Shown piece after piece: positions 7,882-15,950 of a DNA stretch of 64,000 nt. How positions within the stretch are numbered: position 1 is the stretch's first letter; each line of letters opens with the position of its first letter. The notes beneath the pieces were generated by a model that ran no database searches, was not told the origin of the DNA, and was given only the letters and a program-made list of their open reading frames with translations. The translations under genes and the position numbers were made by a program. Source of the DNA: Gottfriedia sp002574545 (lineage in GTDB: Bacteria > Bacillota > Bacilli > Bacillales > Bacillaceae_G). The stretch is from NCBI GenBank assembly GCA_052180195.1, contig CP197469.1; one strand, written 5' to 3'.

Positions 7882-8874
7882 CTAGTTTTCTTTATTTTCA
7901 ACTCCGAAAACTATTCCGCCTTGCTTTCTTGCAGTTTCAGTTACTGTTAAAACTAGTTTGCTAAGTTCTTTTAAGTTTTCATATTCTGTTTGATTTGATT
8001 CTTTTATGATGCTAGTAATATTTTGGATTTCATATAGCATATCATTTGGTACTTGACTAACTTCCAATGACTCACGTTGCTTTGATTTATGGTTAATCAA
8101 AGTAATTTTTGATATTGGAGATGGTTTATCAAGAACTAAAGATCCAATTTCACCAGTAATTTCACTTTCAATATATGATTGAGAGACTTTAGAGCATTGA
8201 ATGCTGCAAGTGAAGTTTTTATAATTTAGCACTAATGTACCACTGCCATCAATACCAGTACGTAATTTAACAGGTGTATAATTTAAGGAGGTTGGTTTTC
8301 CAAATAAACCAATCGCTACATAAATTGGATAAACACCTAAATCGACTAATGCCCCACCAGAAAATTCGGGAGAGAAAACATTCGGATTCTCACCTCTTAG
8401 GAATGCATCATATTTAGAAGAATATTGTAAATAATGCAGATTGGCACTTCTAATTTGGCCGATTTTTTCTAGACCTTTTTTTAAAGCTATAAAGTTTGGT
8501 GAGTGGAAGTTACGAATTGCTTCAAATAAATAAACTCCATTTTCTTCTGCAACTTTAAAGGCATGATCTAATTCATTAATTGTTGAGAAAATTGGTTTTT
8601 CACAAATGACATGCTTTTTATTTTTTAATAATAAAATGCTTTGTTCATAGTGCAAAGAGTTTGGTGATGCTATGTATACTATGTCGATATCAGGGCTTGT
8701 TGCTAACTCTTCGATATTAGTAAAAAACTTAGGAGCGTTATGCTTTGTAGCAAATGCTCTTGCTGTTTCTTCATTTCTAGAATAGATCGCCGTTAAATTA
8801 AGCAATTTACTGTCCTTTGAAGCTTCGATAAAACTTTCTGTAATCCAACTTGTTCCAATGGTACCTAAATTCAT
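7882..8874 (-). CDS. Gfo/Idh/MocA family oxidoreductase (YulF-like)
   Basis: This is an NAD(P)-dependent sugar- or inositol-type dehydrogenase. The N-terminal Rossmann domain is marked by GTIGTSWITESF, the AxPNxLH strand end by YIASPNSLHYEQS and the catalytic-lysine motif by CEKPIF (Lys in EKP, about residue 93). A C-terminal GFO_IDH_MocA domain begins near EAIRNFHSP and includes GGALVDLGVYPI. Length is 330, usual for the family and close to YulF of B. subtilis. The ATG follows AGGGG. The substrate is unknown, and no sugar pathway genes lie nearby. Confidence 0.88.
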   Translation of the reverse strand: MNLGTIGTSWITESFIEASKDSKLLNLTAIYSRNEETARAFATKHNAPKFFTNIEELATSPDIDIVYIASPNSLHYEQSILLLKNKKHVICEKPIFSTINELDHAFKVAEENGVYLFEAIRNFHSPNFIALKKGLEKIGQIRSANLHYLQYSSKYDAFLRGENPNVFSPEFSGGALVDLGVYPIYVAIGLFGKPTSLNYTPVKLRTGIDGSGTLVLNYKNFTCSIQCSKVSQSYIESEITGEIGSLVLDKPSPISKITLINHKSKQRESLEVSQVPNDMLYEIQNITSIIKESNQTEYENLKELSKLVLTVTETARKQGGIVFGVENKEN

Positions 8875-8974
8875 TTTTTCAACCCCTAAAAAAAATTAGT
8901 TAACTTTATCTTTACAATCCTAATCGAAAGATATGTTAAAATAAAGAAAAATACATCGAAGGAAGTGACATTTT

Positions 8975-9559
8975 ATGAAGAAAATTTGTGTTTATGCTGG
9001 TTCAAATCTTGGGAATAGAGAGTCATTTAGTCTTCAAGCCAAAAAACTAGGTGCCTTATTTGCTAGTAATAATATAGATTTGATATATGGTGGATCAAGA
9101 CTAGGGATTATGGCAGAAATCGCAAATGAAGCTTTAAAACAAGGTGGAAATGTCATTGGCATTATGCCTGGTGGATTATTTCGTGGAGAGGTTGCTCATA
9201 AAGGGCTAACGCAATTCATTGAGACAGATTCAATGCATGAGCGTAAAGCTTTAATGAACGAAATGTCTGATGGGTTTATTGCATTGCCGGGTGGGATTGG
9301 TACTTTCGATGAATTATTTGAAATTATTTGTTGGGCACAAATTGGAATCCACAATAAGCCAATCGGTTTATTAAATGTTGATAACTTCTTTAGTCCTGTA
9401 TTAGATTTGCTTAAACATGCTGTAAAAGAAGGATTTATGAACGAAAATACACTTTCATTATTTGTTGTTGCAGAAAACGCAGACGAACTACTAAAACGAA
9501 TGCAAAACTATGAGCCACCTGTTATGCAAAATAAATGGAAGCAATTAGAAGGCAAATAA
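8975..9559 (+). CDS. LOG family protein (YvdD-like nucleoside-monophosphate phosphoribohydrolase)
   Basis: LOG (Lonely guy) proteins hydrolyse cytokinin riboside monophosphates or AMP to base plus ribose 5-phosphate. The diagnostic motif PGGIGTFDELFE (PGGxGTxxE) is present at about residue 106. An opening Rossmann strand, ICVYAGSNLGNR, and a further phosphate-binding region, YGGSRLGIMAEIA, are also seen. Length (194 residues) fits the short LOG class. ATG 8975 follows AAGGAAGTGA. It is monocistronic with its own terminator. The physiological substrate in bacilli is unclear. Confidence 0.9.
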   Translation: MKKICVYAGSNLGNRESFSLQAKKLGALFASNNIDLIYGGSRLGIMAEIANEALKQGGNVIGIMPGGLFRGEVAHKGLTQFIETDSMHERKALMNEMSDGFIALPGGIGTFDELFEIICWAQIGIHNKPIGLLNVDNFFSPVLDLLKHAVKEGFMNENTLSLFVVAENADELLKRMQNYEPPVMQNKWKQLEGK

Positions 9560-9576
9560 GTTTTTGTAATTTGTCT

Positions 9577-9600
9577 ACCCACAATTTTGTGGGTTTTTTG
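9577..9600 (+). terminator. Intrinsic terminator
   Basis: 8-bp stem, 9577-9584 with 9587-9594, tight loop, then a T-run. Confidence 0.75.
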
Positions 9601-9658
9601 CGTTTTATTATGAAATTCTTACAGATTTAGGGGGGCTAGAGCAAGGAAGTTCACAACT

Positions 9659-9832
9659 TTATCCACAATTTTCCGCATAAGTCGAACTTTTCAATCTGTT
9701 TTTACTAGTTATCAACACACGACATCCATCTGAATTTGAATTTTATGACTTTATGGATAAAAAATTACTACTTTATAAACATTGCTCACAACTTTATTAA
9801 CAAATTAACATTATACCCGTATTCTATCCACA
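9659..9832. promoter_or_regulatory. Cluster of DnaA-box-like nonamers
   Basis: This gene-free interval (9560-9883) contains TTATCCACA at 9659-9667 (perfect consensus), TTATCAACA at 9709-9717, the complement of TTATCCATA at 9752-9760 and CTATCCACA at 9824-9832, each of the last three with one mismatch. Four near-consensus boxes within 175 bases of AT-rich DNA suggest a DnaA-binding cluster. Chance enrichment in AT-rich DNA is the alternative. Confidence 0.45.
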
Positions 9833-9883
9833 TCCACATTTTGCATAAAAAAAAAGGCTCTTATGAGAGCATCCCTTTATTCA

Positions 9884-10126
9884 TCAATTTTCTTGCTTTC
9901 TTTTATTTTTAAACCATTTTGCCGGGCTCAATTTTTTACGATAGTTTGTCATAACATCTTTACCTACAAATACTCCGCCAATCCAAAACATTCCTTCGCC
10001 AAGTATAACTAATAAAGCGATCAGACCAGCTTTTAAGCTACCAGAAACAGGCAAAAAAGGTAAAGCAAAGATTAATAAATATGGGATAAATGAGCCAAAT
10101 ACTAAGTAATATGGTATTCTTTTCAT
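9884..10126 (-). CDS. Small membrane protein, transporter-suffix-domain type
   Basis: The 80-residue protein has two membrane helices (about residues 6-26 and 32-54), with the segment GEGMFWIGGVFVGKDVMTNYR at the end of the second and a Lys/Arg-rich tail. I recognise this as the small family annotated as transporter suffix domain proteins, normally found fused to or beside transporters. The ATG follows AAAGGAGAA. It is divergent from an ABC transporter pair. Its function is unknown. Confidence 0.65.
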   Translation of the reverse strand: MKRIPYYLVFGSFIPYLLIFALPFLPVSGSLKAGLIALLVILGEGMFWIGGVFVGKDVMTNYRKKLSPAKWFKNKRKQEN

Positions 10127-10219
10127 AAAGTTCTCCTTTCAATTCCTTCCATGAGAATAGCATTAATTATTAAGAAAAGGAAGGGGAAAACTTTAAAGTT
10201 AGTAAGAGGAGGCTTCAAG

Positions 10220-11143
10220 ATGAATCGAGATATTGTTCTTGAGCTAAAAAGTGTAAATAAGACGATTAGCAATAAGAAGATTATTAAAGATATTAGTTTT
10301 GAGTTATATAAAGGTGAAGTTTTAGGTTTACTTGGGCCTAATGGTTCAGGAAAAACGACAACAATGCGAATGATTGTTGGGCTTATTAGTATCACAAGTG
10401 GTGAGATTTATATCCAAGGTAATTCGATTAAAGAAGACTTTAAAGAATCAATCAGACATATTGGAGCAATGATTGAAACTCCAGCATTTTATCCTTTTTA
10501 TAGTGGGTATAAAAATCTAATGTATTTTGCTCGAATGTTAGAGGGTGTTACAAAGGAGAGAGTGCTAGAGGTAATTGATTTACTTGGACTTTCGAATGCC
10601 ATACATAAAAAGTTTTCAACTTATTCTCTAGGGATGAAGCAAAGATTAGGAATTGCTCAAGCGTTATTACATAATCCCTCCATTTTAATTTTAGATGAGC
10701 CAACAAATGGATTGGACCCGGCTGGAGTAAGGGAAATCCGTGATTATTTAAAACAGATTGCTGAGGTTGAACAAACAGCAATTCTACTATCTAGTCATTT
10801 ATTATCTGAAATAGAACTGATTTGTGATCGCTCAATTATTATTCAAAATGGTCAATTTGTTGAATCAATTGAGCTGAATGATCAAAGTGGTGAGAAGTTA
10901 TTTATAGAAATAGTTGTAAAAAGTACGAAAGCTTTTGAAAGTCGTTTTACAAACGAAGATAACAAGTACAAAATTGACATTATTGATGATCGCTCAATGA
11001 TTGTTGAAATTGATGAGGAAGAAATTCCTTCATTAATGAAAGAGTTAGTACTTTCTGGAGTTGAGATTTATTATGTAACTCGCAAAAAAGAAAGGCTAGA
11101 AGATTTGTTCATTCAATTGACAGGAGGAAATGTCATTGAGTAA
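10220..11143 (+). CDS. ABC transporter ATP-binding protein
   Basis: This ATPase of the ABC-2 export type has GPNGSGKT (Walker A), a signature with YSLGMKQR, ILDEPTNGLDPAG (Walker B) and SSHLLSEIE (H-loop), then a C-terminal regulatory extension of about 90 residues. It resembles BcrA-type ATPases of antimicrobial peptide and lantibiotic exporters. ATG 10220 follows AGAGGAGG; an upstream ATG at 10151 lacks a site. The stop overlaps the next gene, so the pair is co-translated. The substrate is not evident, and no two-component system lies next to it. Confidence 0.9.
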   Translation: MNRDIVLELKSVNKTISNKKIIKDISFELYKGEVLGLLGPNGSGKTTTMRMIVGLISITSGEIYIQGNSIKEDFKESIRHIGAMIETPAFYPFYSGYKNLMYFARMLEGVTKERVLEVIDLLGLSNAIHKKFSTYSLGMKQRLGIAQALLHNPSILILDEPTNGLDPAGVREIRDYLKQIAEVEQTAILLSSHLLSEIELICDRSIIIQNGQFVESIELNDQSGEKLFIEIVVKSTKAFESRFTNEDNKYKIDIIDDRSMIVEIDEEEIPSLMKELVLSGVEIYYVTRKKERLEDLFIQLTGGNVIE

Positions 11144-12101
11144 TTTTATTCGCTTAATAGAAAACGAATTACGTAAAATATTTGTCCAAAAATCATTTAT
11201 CATAACGTTAATTTTACTATTTATCCCAATTATTGTTCTTGGAAGATGGGATTATGTAGAAAAGGAAAGCGGAGCAGCAAAAGCAAAAAACTGGAGGACA
11301 GAATTAAAAATAGAAAATAAAAAAATAGAAGAAGTATTAAAAGAGCAAAACTCTTCAGACATACCAGCATTTGCAAAAGAGCAAAAGGAGATATATGAGA
11401 TTAATAAGTATCGTCTCGCACATAATATTTCACCGATTCAACAACACACTTTGTTGGACTTTATGAAAAAAGGTGCAGTCGTAACGAATTTTATCGGAAT
11501 CCTCCTTTTATATTTTGCAAGTAATATGATGTCAAAAGAACATCAATGGAAAACGATTAATTTCTTGCTCGTTAAACCATCAACAAGACGGATGATCTAT
11601 TATGCGAAATTTTTAAGTTTGGTGATCTTATATTTCATCTTTTCTTTTGCAATCATAATCTACTCATTTATTATAGGTAGTGTATTAAATGGTTTAAATT
11701 TTAGTACTCAACCGATATTACAATATGTCAATAACCATGTAGTAGAGCAAGGAATTTTACCAAGCTTACTAAAAGATTACTTAATTAATCTACTACCATA
11801 CTTGTTCTTTGTTGCCGTTGCTTATTTTTTATCAACAGTTTTAAGGACAAGCAGTATTTCTTTGTTAATCAGCATAATCCTACTTGCAACTTCAGATGTA
11901 ATAGGAACTTTATTAAGAACAAAAAGCTGGTCAAAATTCTTACCGTTTATGCACACTGATTTAACAGTTTACGCAAAGGGGATCAATTTTGAAAACGGCA
12001 TGAGAATTGAATTTTCTATAGCAGTATTGGTTATATATATTTTGATATTTCTTGTTACTGCTGGTGAACTCTTTAAGAAGAGAGACGTTGCGGGGCAATA
12101 G
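11136..12101 (+). CDS. ABC-2 type permease partner
   Basis: The protein has one N-terminal membrane helix, a charged extracellular loop of about 95 residues (NWRTELKIENKK ...), and then five further helices, a common layout for BcrB-type permeases. The TTG at 11136 is preferred because GGAGG lies eight bases upstream; an ATG at 11130 is only two bases from that site. It overlaps the ATPase stop by eight bases. The loop resembles that of the permease at 19640-20632, so the two systems are paralogues. Confidence 0.85.
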   Translation: MSNFIRLIENELRKIFVQKSFIITLILLFIPIIVLGRWDYVEKESGAAKAKNWRTELKIENKKIEEVLKEQNSSDIPAFAKEQKEIYEINKYRLAHNISPIQQHTLLDFMKKGAVVTNFIGILLLYFASNMMSKEHQWKTINFLLVKPSTRRMIYYAKFLSLVILYFIFSFAIIIYSFIIGSVLNGLNFSTQPILQYVNNHVVEQGILPSLLKDYLINLLPYLFFVAVAYFLSTVLRTSSISLLISIILLATSDVIGTLLRTKSWSKFLPFMHTDLTVYAKGINFENGMRIEFSIAVLVIYILIFLVTAGELFKKRDVAGQ

Positions 12102-12105
12102 AAAG

Positions 12106-12135
12106 AAGGATAAGGAAATAACTTATCCTTTTTCT
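12106..12135. terminator. Bidirectional intrinsic terminator
   Basis: 9-bp stem, 12106-12114 with 12122-12130, then T-rich sequence, between converging genes. Confidence 0.75.
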
Positions 12136-12142
12136 ATTCTTA

Positions 12143-12382
12143 TCACTGCTTCAGCATTGATCCGTATGGAATCGTATTAGTTGTAGATGTTTTATAAATC
12201 GAGCAGACGTTGATTTGTGCAGAGTTGTTATACTCCCATTTTAAACATGCGCTTTGGTTGTATTGTTCAGATGAATCTGTTGTAAAAAAAATAGTTGCTA
12301 GACAAAAAATTGTAAATCCACCAATTAAGCCTCTTTTAATTTCATCGCAATTTTCCTTAAGCCATCGAATCGTTTTGCGCAT
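12143..12382 (-). CDS. Small single-pass membrane protein, unknown
   Basis: The 79-residue protein has a cytoplasmic-looking basic start (MRKTIRWLKENCDEIKRG), one membrane helix (about residues 20-37) and a polar outer part with two Cys (SACLKWEYN, INVCSIYK). I recognise no family. The start at 12382 is supported by TTGGAGGAG at proper distance; an extension to 12433 has no site. It is convergent with the ABC permease. Two outer Cys in so short a domain could form a disulfide, which is inference. Confidence 0.6.
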   Translation of the reverse strand: MRKTIRWLKENCDEIKRGLIGGFTIFCLATIFFTTDSSEQYNQSACLKWEYNNSAQINVCSIYKTSTTNTIPYGSMLKQ

Positions 12383-12490
12383 ATACTCCTCCAAGAGTTT
12401 AGAATAAATAGTAGTAATCCATTCTATGAACAAAAAGGGTAAGTTAATACAAATATATGGATAAGTTTACCTAGAAGAATATTCCAAATA

Positions 12491-12526
12491 AAAAAGCATT
12501 TTTGCCGAAGCAAAGATGCTTTTTTT
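12491..12526 (-). terminator. Intrinsic terminator of the TetR gene
   Basis: Read on the minus strand, a stem of about 13 pairs closes a UUCG tetraloop and is followed by a T-run. It lies just after the TetR stop. Confidence 0.8.
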
Positions 12527-12527
12527 A

Positions 12528-13121
12528 TTAGTCTTCTTGTTTCAGAAGTCCATATAAGAATAAATTCATAATTTCATCTATTACTTCTTTTTGTTGGAGA
12601 TATTGTGAAGTTGTTTGGTCCATATTTAAAAAAGCTTGGCTCAAGACTTGGATATAGATTAATAATGTTTGGTTTTGAACCTCACTTCGAACTAATCCTA
12701 GTGAACGTCCTTCATCGATTATCGAGGTCAGCAATTTGAATGATTTGTTCATTGTAAAATCTAAAACTAACTCTTGAAGTTCAGGGTCTTTTTTCATTAA
12801 TGCTGTAAACATGCCTAGATTCACAATATCAAGACCGTTTTTCTTTCGTATAAATAACTCCTTAATTTTTTCATTAAAAGGAATATCACTTGAAAGCATT
12901 TGTTTTGTTTCTTCGTATTGATGATCCATTAATCGAATTATTGTCGCCTTTAGTAGGGCTTCTTTACTACCATAATAATTGTAAATTGATACTTGTGATA
13001 CATTTGCTAACTTTGCAATATCAGCTATTTTTATATCATTTAATGGTAGTGACAATAGTTTGGTTGTACTTTTTTCAATGCTCTCCATCTTCTGCAGAGT
13101 TCGTTTTTTATACCCGTCCAA
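12528..13121 (-). CDS. TetR family transcriptional regulator
   Basis: The N-terminal helix-turn-helix is clear: IADIAKLANVSQVSIYNYYGSKEALL at about residues 32-57. The C-terminal ligand domain is about 130 residues long, giving a usual length of 197. It is divergently transcribed from an ABC transporter operon, and inverted repeats fill the shared intergenic region. The inference is that it represses the transporter, and probably itself, and is released by a ligand that the transporter exports. The start ATG at 13121 follows GAGGTATC at a slightly long distance. Confidence 0.9.
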   Translation of the reverse strand: MDGYKKRTLQKMESIEKSTTKLLSLPLNDIKIADIAKLANVSQVSIYNYYGSKEALLKATIIRLMDHQYEETKQMLSSDIPFNEKIKELFIRKKNGLDIVNLGMFTALMKKDPELQELVLDFTMNKSFKLLTSIIDEGRSLGLVRSEVQNQTLLIYIQVLSQAFLNMDQTTSQYLQQKEVIDEIMNLFLYGLLKQED

Positions 13122-13160
13122 TTTTGATACCTCCGTGATTATCTATACAATAGTATATCA

Positions 13161-13195
13161 TGTTTTGAAATATTTTATTAAAATTATTTCAAAAC
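13161..13195. promoter_or_regulatory. Probable TetR operator 1 (inverted repeat)
   Basis: TGTTTTGAAAT at 13161-13171 is the exact complement of ATTTCAAAACA at 13185-13195, with a 13-base AT-rich spacer. It lies 40-75 bases before the TetR start. The same half-site recurs at 13245-13262. Confidence 0.7.
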
Positions 13196-13213
13196 ATATT
13201 CTCTTTTTTAGGA

Positions 13214-13262
13214 TTGAGGTATATACTAGTTTTGTAATATTCACAATGAAATATTTCAAAAC
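13214..13262 (+). promoter_or_regulatory. Probable promoter and TetR operator 2 of the ABC operon
   Basis: TTGAGG (13214-13219) and TAATAT (13235-13240) could form a weak promoter with a 15-base spacer. Just downstream, 13245-13262 contains TGAAATATTTCA within AATGAAATATTTCAAAAC, a near-perfect palindrome with the operator 1 half-site. A repressor bound here would block transcription start. Confidence 0.55.
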
Positions 13263-13280
13263 AAAGCGGGAGGTTCATTT

Positions 13281-14165
13281 ATGTACGCGATTGAAATTAA
13301 GAATTTAACGAAGACCTATGGCAATTCAAGGGGAATCAAGGATATAAGCTTCAATATAGAAGAGGGAGAAATATTCGGATTCATTGGTCCAAATGGTGCA
13401 GGTAAATCAACTACAATTCGAACGTTACTTTCGTTAATTTATCCTACAAGCGGCAGTGCTAAAATATTTGGAAAGGACTGTGTACAGTTTGCTCCAGAAA
13501 TAAAAAAAGAAATTGGTTATTTGCCTTCTGAAGTTTTTTACTATGACAATATGAAAGTGATGGATTTGTTAAAGTACTCAGCTAGTTTTTATAAAAAAGA
13601 TTGCATGAAACGAATGAAAGAATTAGCTGAAGTAATGGACCTCGATTTAACGAAGAAAATTGATGATTTATCTTTAGGGAATAAAAAGAAGGTAGGGATT
13701 GTACAAGGATTACTTCATGAACCGAAGTTAATCATATTGGATGAACCGACAAGTGGTCTCGATCCTTTAATGCAACAAAGATTTTTTGACTTATTAGAAG
13801 AAGAAAACAAAAAAGGGGCAACGATTTTATTTTCATCTCATATTTTAAGCGAAGTTCAGCGATTATGTGATCGAGTTGCAATTATTAAAGAAGGTGAAAT
13901 TGTTACAGTAGAAAAAATAAGCACATTACAAGATAACAATTACAAACGATTTAAAATAGATAGTCAAAACGGAGTAGATGCAAATTTCTTTAATATGCCA
14001 GGTGTAAATAATATCTCGGTCAAAGGTAAAACGATTAGCTTTATCTATAAAGGCAATATAAATATTGTATTAAAGAAAATAGCGGAAATCGAAATTGAAA
14101 ATTTATGGATAGAAGAGCCTGACCTGGAGGAAATTTTCTTACATTATTATGAAAAGGAGGCCTAA
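13281..14165 (+). CDS. ABC transporter ATP-binding protein, TetR-linked
   Basis: The ATPase has GPNGAGKST (Walker A), LSLGNKKKVG (variant signature), ILDEPTSGLDP (Walker B) and SSHILSEVQ (H-loop), then about 85 residues of C-terminal extension. It is the first gene of a three-gene ABC-2 exporter operon whose two permeases follow within a few bases. ATG 13281 follows GGGAGG. Control by the divergent TetR regulator is inferred from shared palindromes. The substrate is unknown. Confidence 0.9.
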   Translation: MYAIEIKNLTKTYGNSRGIKDISFNIEEGEIFGFIGPNGAGKSTTIRTLLSLIYPTSGSAKIFGKDCVQFAPEIKKEIGYLPSEVFYYDNMKVMDLLKYSASFYKKDCMKRMKELAEVMDLDLTKKIDDLSLGNKKKVGIVQGLLHEPKLIILDEPTSGLDPLMQQRFFDLLEEENKKGATILFSSHILSEVQRLCDRVAIIKEGEIVTVEKISTLQDNNYKRFKIDSQNGVDANFFNMPGVNNISVKGKTISFIYKGNINIVLKKIAEIEIENLWIEEPDLEEIFLHYYEKEA

Positions 14166-14171
14166 TAAGCA

Positions 14172-14969
14172 ATGAATATTTTTTTACACGAATTAAAAGC
14201 TTATCGGAAATCCACTTTCATTTGGACGGCTTCTTTAATGGCAATTGTTGTTTTTTTCTTATCTCTATTCCCAGCTATTGCAAAGGACTATGTAGAATTC
14301 TCAAAAGTGTTGGAGGGTTATCCAGAAGGGGTAAGAAAAGCACTTGGACTTGAGATTGAGAGTTTTGGGAATGTTTTAGGGTTTTACTCCTATGTATTTA
14401 TTTATATTTCTCTTTGTGGTGCGATTCAAGCGATGGTTTTAGGTACTTCAATTATTTCAAAAGAAGTACGTGAAAAAACAGCAGATTTTCTTTTAACAAA
14501 GCCAGTTACTAGAACAAAGATTATGACTTCAAAGATTTTTGCAGGTGTTGTTTCTTTAGCGATTACAAATGTATTTTATTTAGTAACATCTATTATGATG
14601 GCTCAGCATGTAAAAACGGATGCTTTTAGTAGTAAGTCAATGATTTTACTCTCTGTGTCGTTGTTTATTATGCAGCTACTATTTTTGGGAATAGGCATTT
14701 TCATATCAGTTGTATTTCAAAAGATCAAAGCAGTACTATCCATTTCACTTGCTATTGTTTTCGGATTTTTTGTAGTTGGAATGATAGTGGCTACTGATGA
14801 AAGTAATGCCAAACGTTTTCTATCACCTTTTAAATATTTTGAACCGAAATATATAATTGCTCATTCAAAATTTGAATCACAATTTTTAATTGTATCGATT
14901 GGAATTATTATTCTATCAATCTTTTTAAGCTATGTGATTTATAAGAAAAAGGATGTTCACGCGGTATAG
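14172..14969 (+). CDS. ABC-2 type permease (first of two)
   Basis: This 265-residue protein has six predicted membrane helices and the ABC-2 permease coupling segment SKEVREKTADFLLTKPVTRTKI after helix 2. It is homologous to the next gene (shared opening with ELKAYRKS/EMKTYRKS and the tail VIYKKKD/VSYKKRD), so the pair likely forms a heterodimer. AAGGAGG precedes the ATG, and the gene is six bases from the ATPase stop. Confidence 0.87.
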   Translation: MNIFLHELKAYRKSTFIWTASLMAIVVFFLSLFPAIAKDYVEFSKVLEGYPEGVRKALGLEIESFGNVLGFYSYVFIYISLCGAIQAMVLGTSIISKEVREKTADFLLTKPVTRTKIMTSKIFAGVVSLAITNVFYLVTSIMMAQHVKTDAFSSKSMILLSVSLFIMQLLFLGIGIFISVVFQKIKAVLSISLAIVFGFFVVGMIVATDESNAKRFLSPFKYFEPKYIIAHSKFESQFLIVSIGIIILSIFLSYVIYKKKDVHAV

Positions 14970-14977
14970 GAGGGAGG

Positions 14978-15778
14978 ATGAATATGAATCTATTTTTAAG
15001 AGAAATGAAGACATATCGCAAATCGATTATATTTTGGTGTATTGGAATCGTCTTTTTAGTAGGTAGTGGAATGGCAAAATATAAAGCTACAGCTTCCAAT
15101 GGACAAATAACCGACCTTTTTAATCAAATGCCGAAATCACTTCAAGCGATAATGGGCTCAGGAGCACTTGATTTATCAAAGGCAAGCGGCTATTTTGGCA
15201 TTTTAGTTTTATATTTATATTTAATGGGAACAATTCATGCGGCAATGCTGGGCGCTAATATATTTGCTAAAGAAGAGCGAGATAAAACGGCAGAGTTTTT
15301 ATTTGTAAAACCAATTTCTAGAATGAAGATCATAACTTCTAAATTATTGAGTGCTTTAGTAAACATCCTTATTTTTAACGGTATTACGTGGATATCCAGT
15401 GTACTAATCGTAGGAAAGTATAGTAAAGGTGAGGATGTAAATGGTGATATAGCAGTGGTAATGATCGGGATGTTTATTTTACAACTATTATTTTTAGTAA
15501 TTGGTTCGGCTATAGCTGCAGTTTGTAAAAATTCCAAAAAGGCTGCTTCTTATGCAACTGGTATTCTATTAATCACATTTATACTATCTATTGCAATTGA
15601 TTTGAATGATCGGATTAGGGGGTTAAAATTTTTTACACCGTTTAAGTATTTTGAAGCGAAAGATATGATGTATGGTGGAGGATTTGATGGGATTTATCTA
15701 ACTATTTCGATCGGATTAATTTTAATATTAATCATAGTCACATATGTTTCCTATAAGAAACGGGACTTACATTTGTAA
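14978..15778 (+). CDS. ABC-2 type permease (second of two)
   Basis: The 266-residue protein has six helices and carries KEERDKTAEFLFVKPISRMK, the same coupling motif as its neighbour. A tandem gene duplication probably gave rise to the two. AGGAGGGAGG lies just before two possible ATG starts, 14978 and 14984; the second has better spacing and would remove two residues. A terminator follows, closing the operon. Confidence 0.87.
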   Translation: MNMNLFLREMKTYRKSIIFWCIGIVFLVGSGMAKYKATASNGQITDLFNQMPKSLQAIMGSGALDLSKASGYFGILVLYLYLMGTIHAAMLGANIFAKEERDKTAEFLFVKPISRMKIITSKLLSALVNILIFNGITWISSVLIVGKYSKGEDVNGDIAVVMIGMFILQLLFLVIGSAIAAVCKNSKKAASYATGILLITFILSIAIDLNDRIRGLKFFTPFKYFEAKDMMYGGGFDGIYLTISIGLILILIIVTYVSYKKRDLHL

Positions 15779-15800
15779 GGAAAAAAAATTAAATGAAGAA

Positions 15801-15857
15801 AAAATTGTGTCAGAATCTAAGATAGGGATATTTAGGATTTGTTGACACTTTTTTTAT
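15801..15857 (+). terminator. Imperfect intrinsic terminator
   Basis: Outer stem GTGTCA (15808-15813) with TGACAC (15843-15848), an inner imperfect stem around AATCTAA/TTAGGATT, then a T-run. Confidence 0.65.
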
Positions 15858-15950
15858 TAAAAATTATATTCAGAAAATATTGACATATATTATTAATCGC
15901 AATACCTTTAATATAGTAGGTTATTTCTTGCAAGGGGGTAAAACGAGGGG

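Noticed and set aside
12143..12433. Longer start at 12433 for the small membrane protein
   Set aside because: TTGGAGGAG stands just before the ATG at 12382, and the extension has no site.
13281..15778. Secondary-metabolite or bacteriocin cluster around the ABC exporters
   Set aside because: No precursor peptide, modifying enzyme or peptidase gene is seen near any of the three ABC-2 systems.
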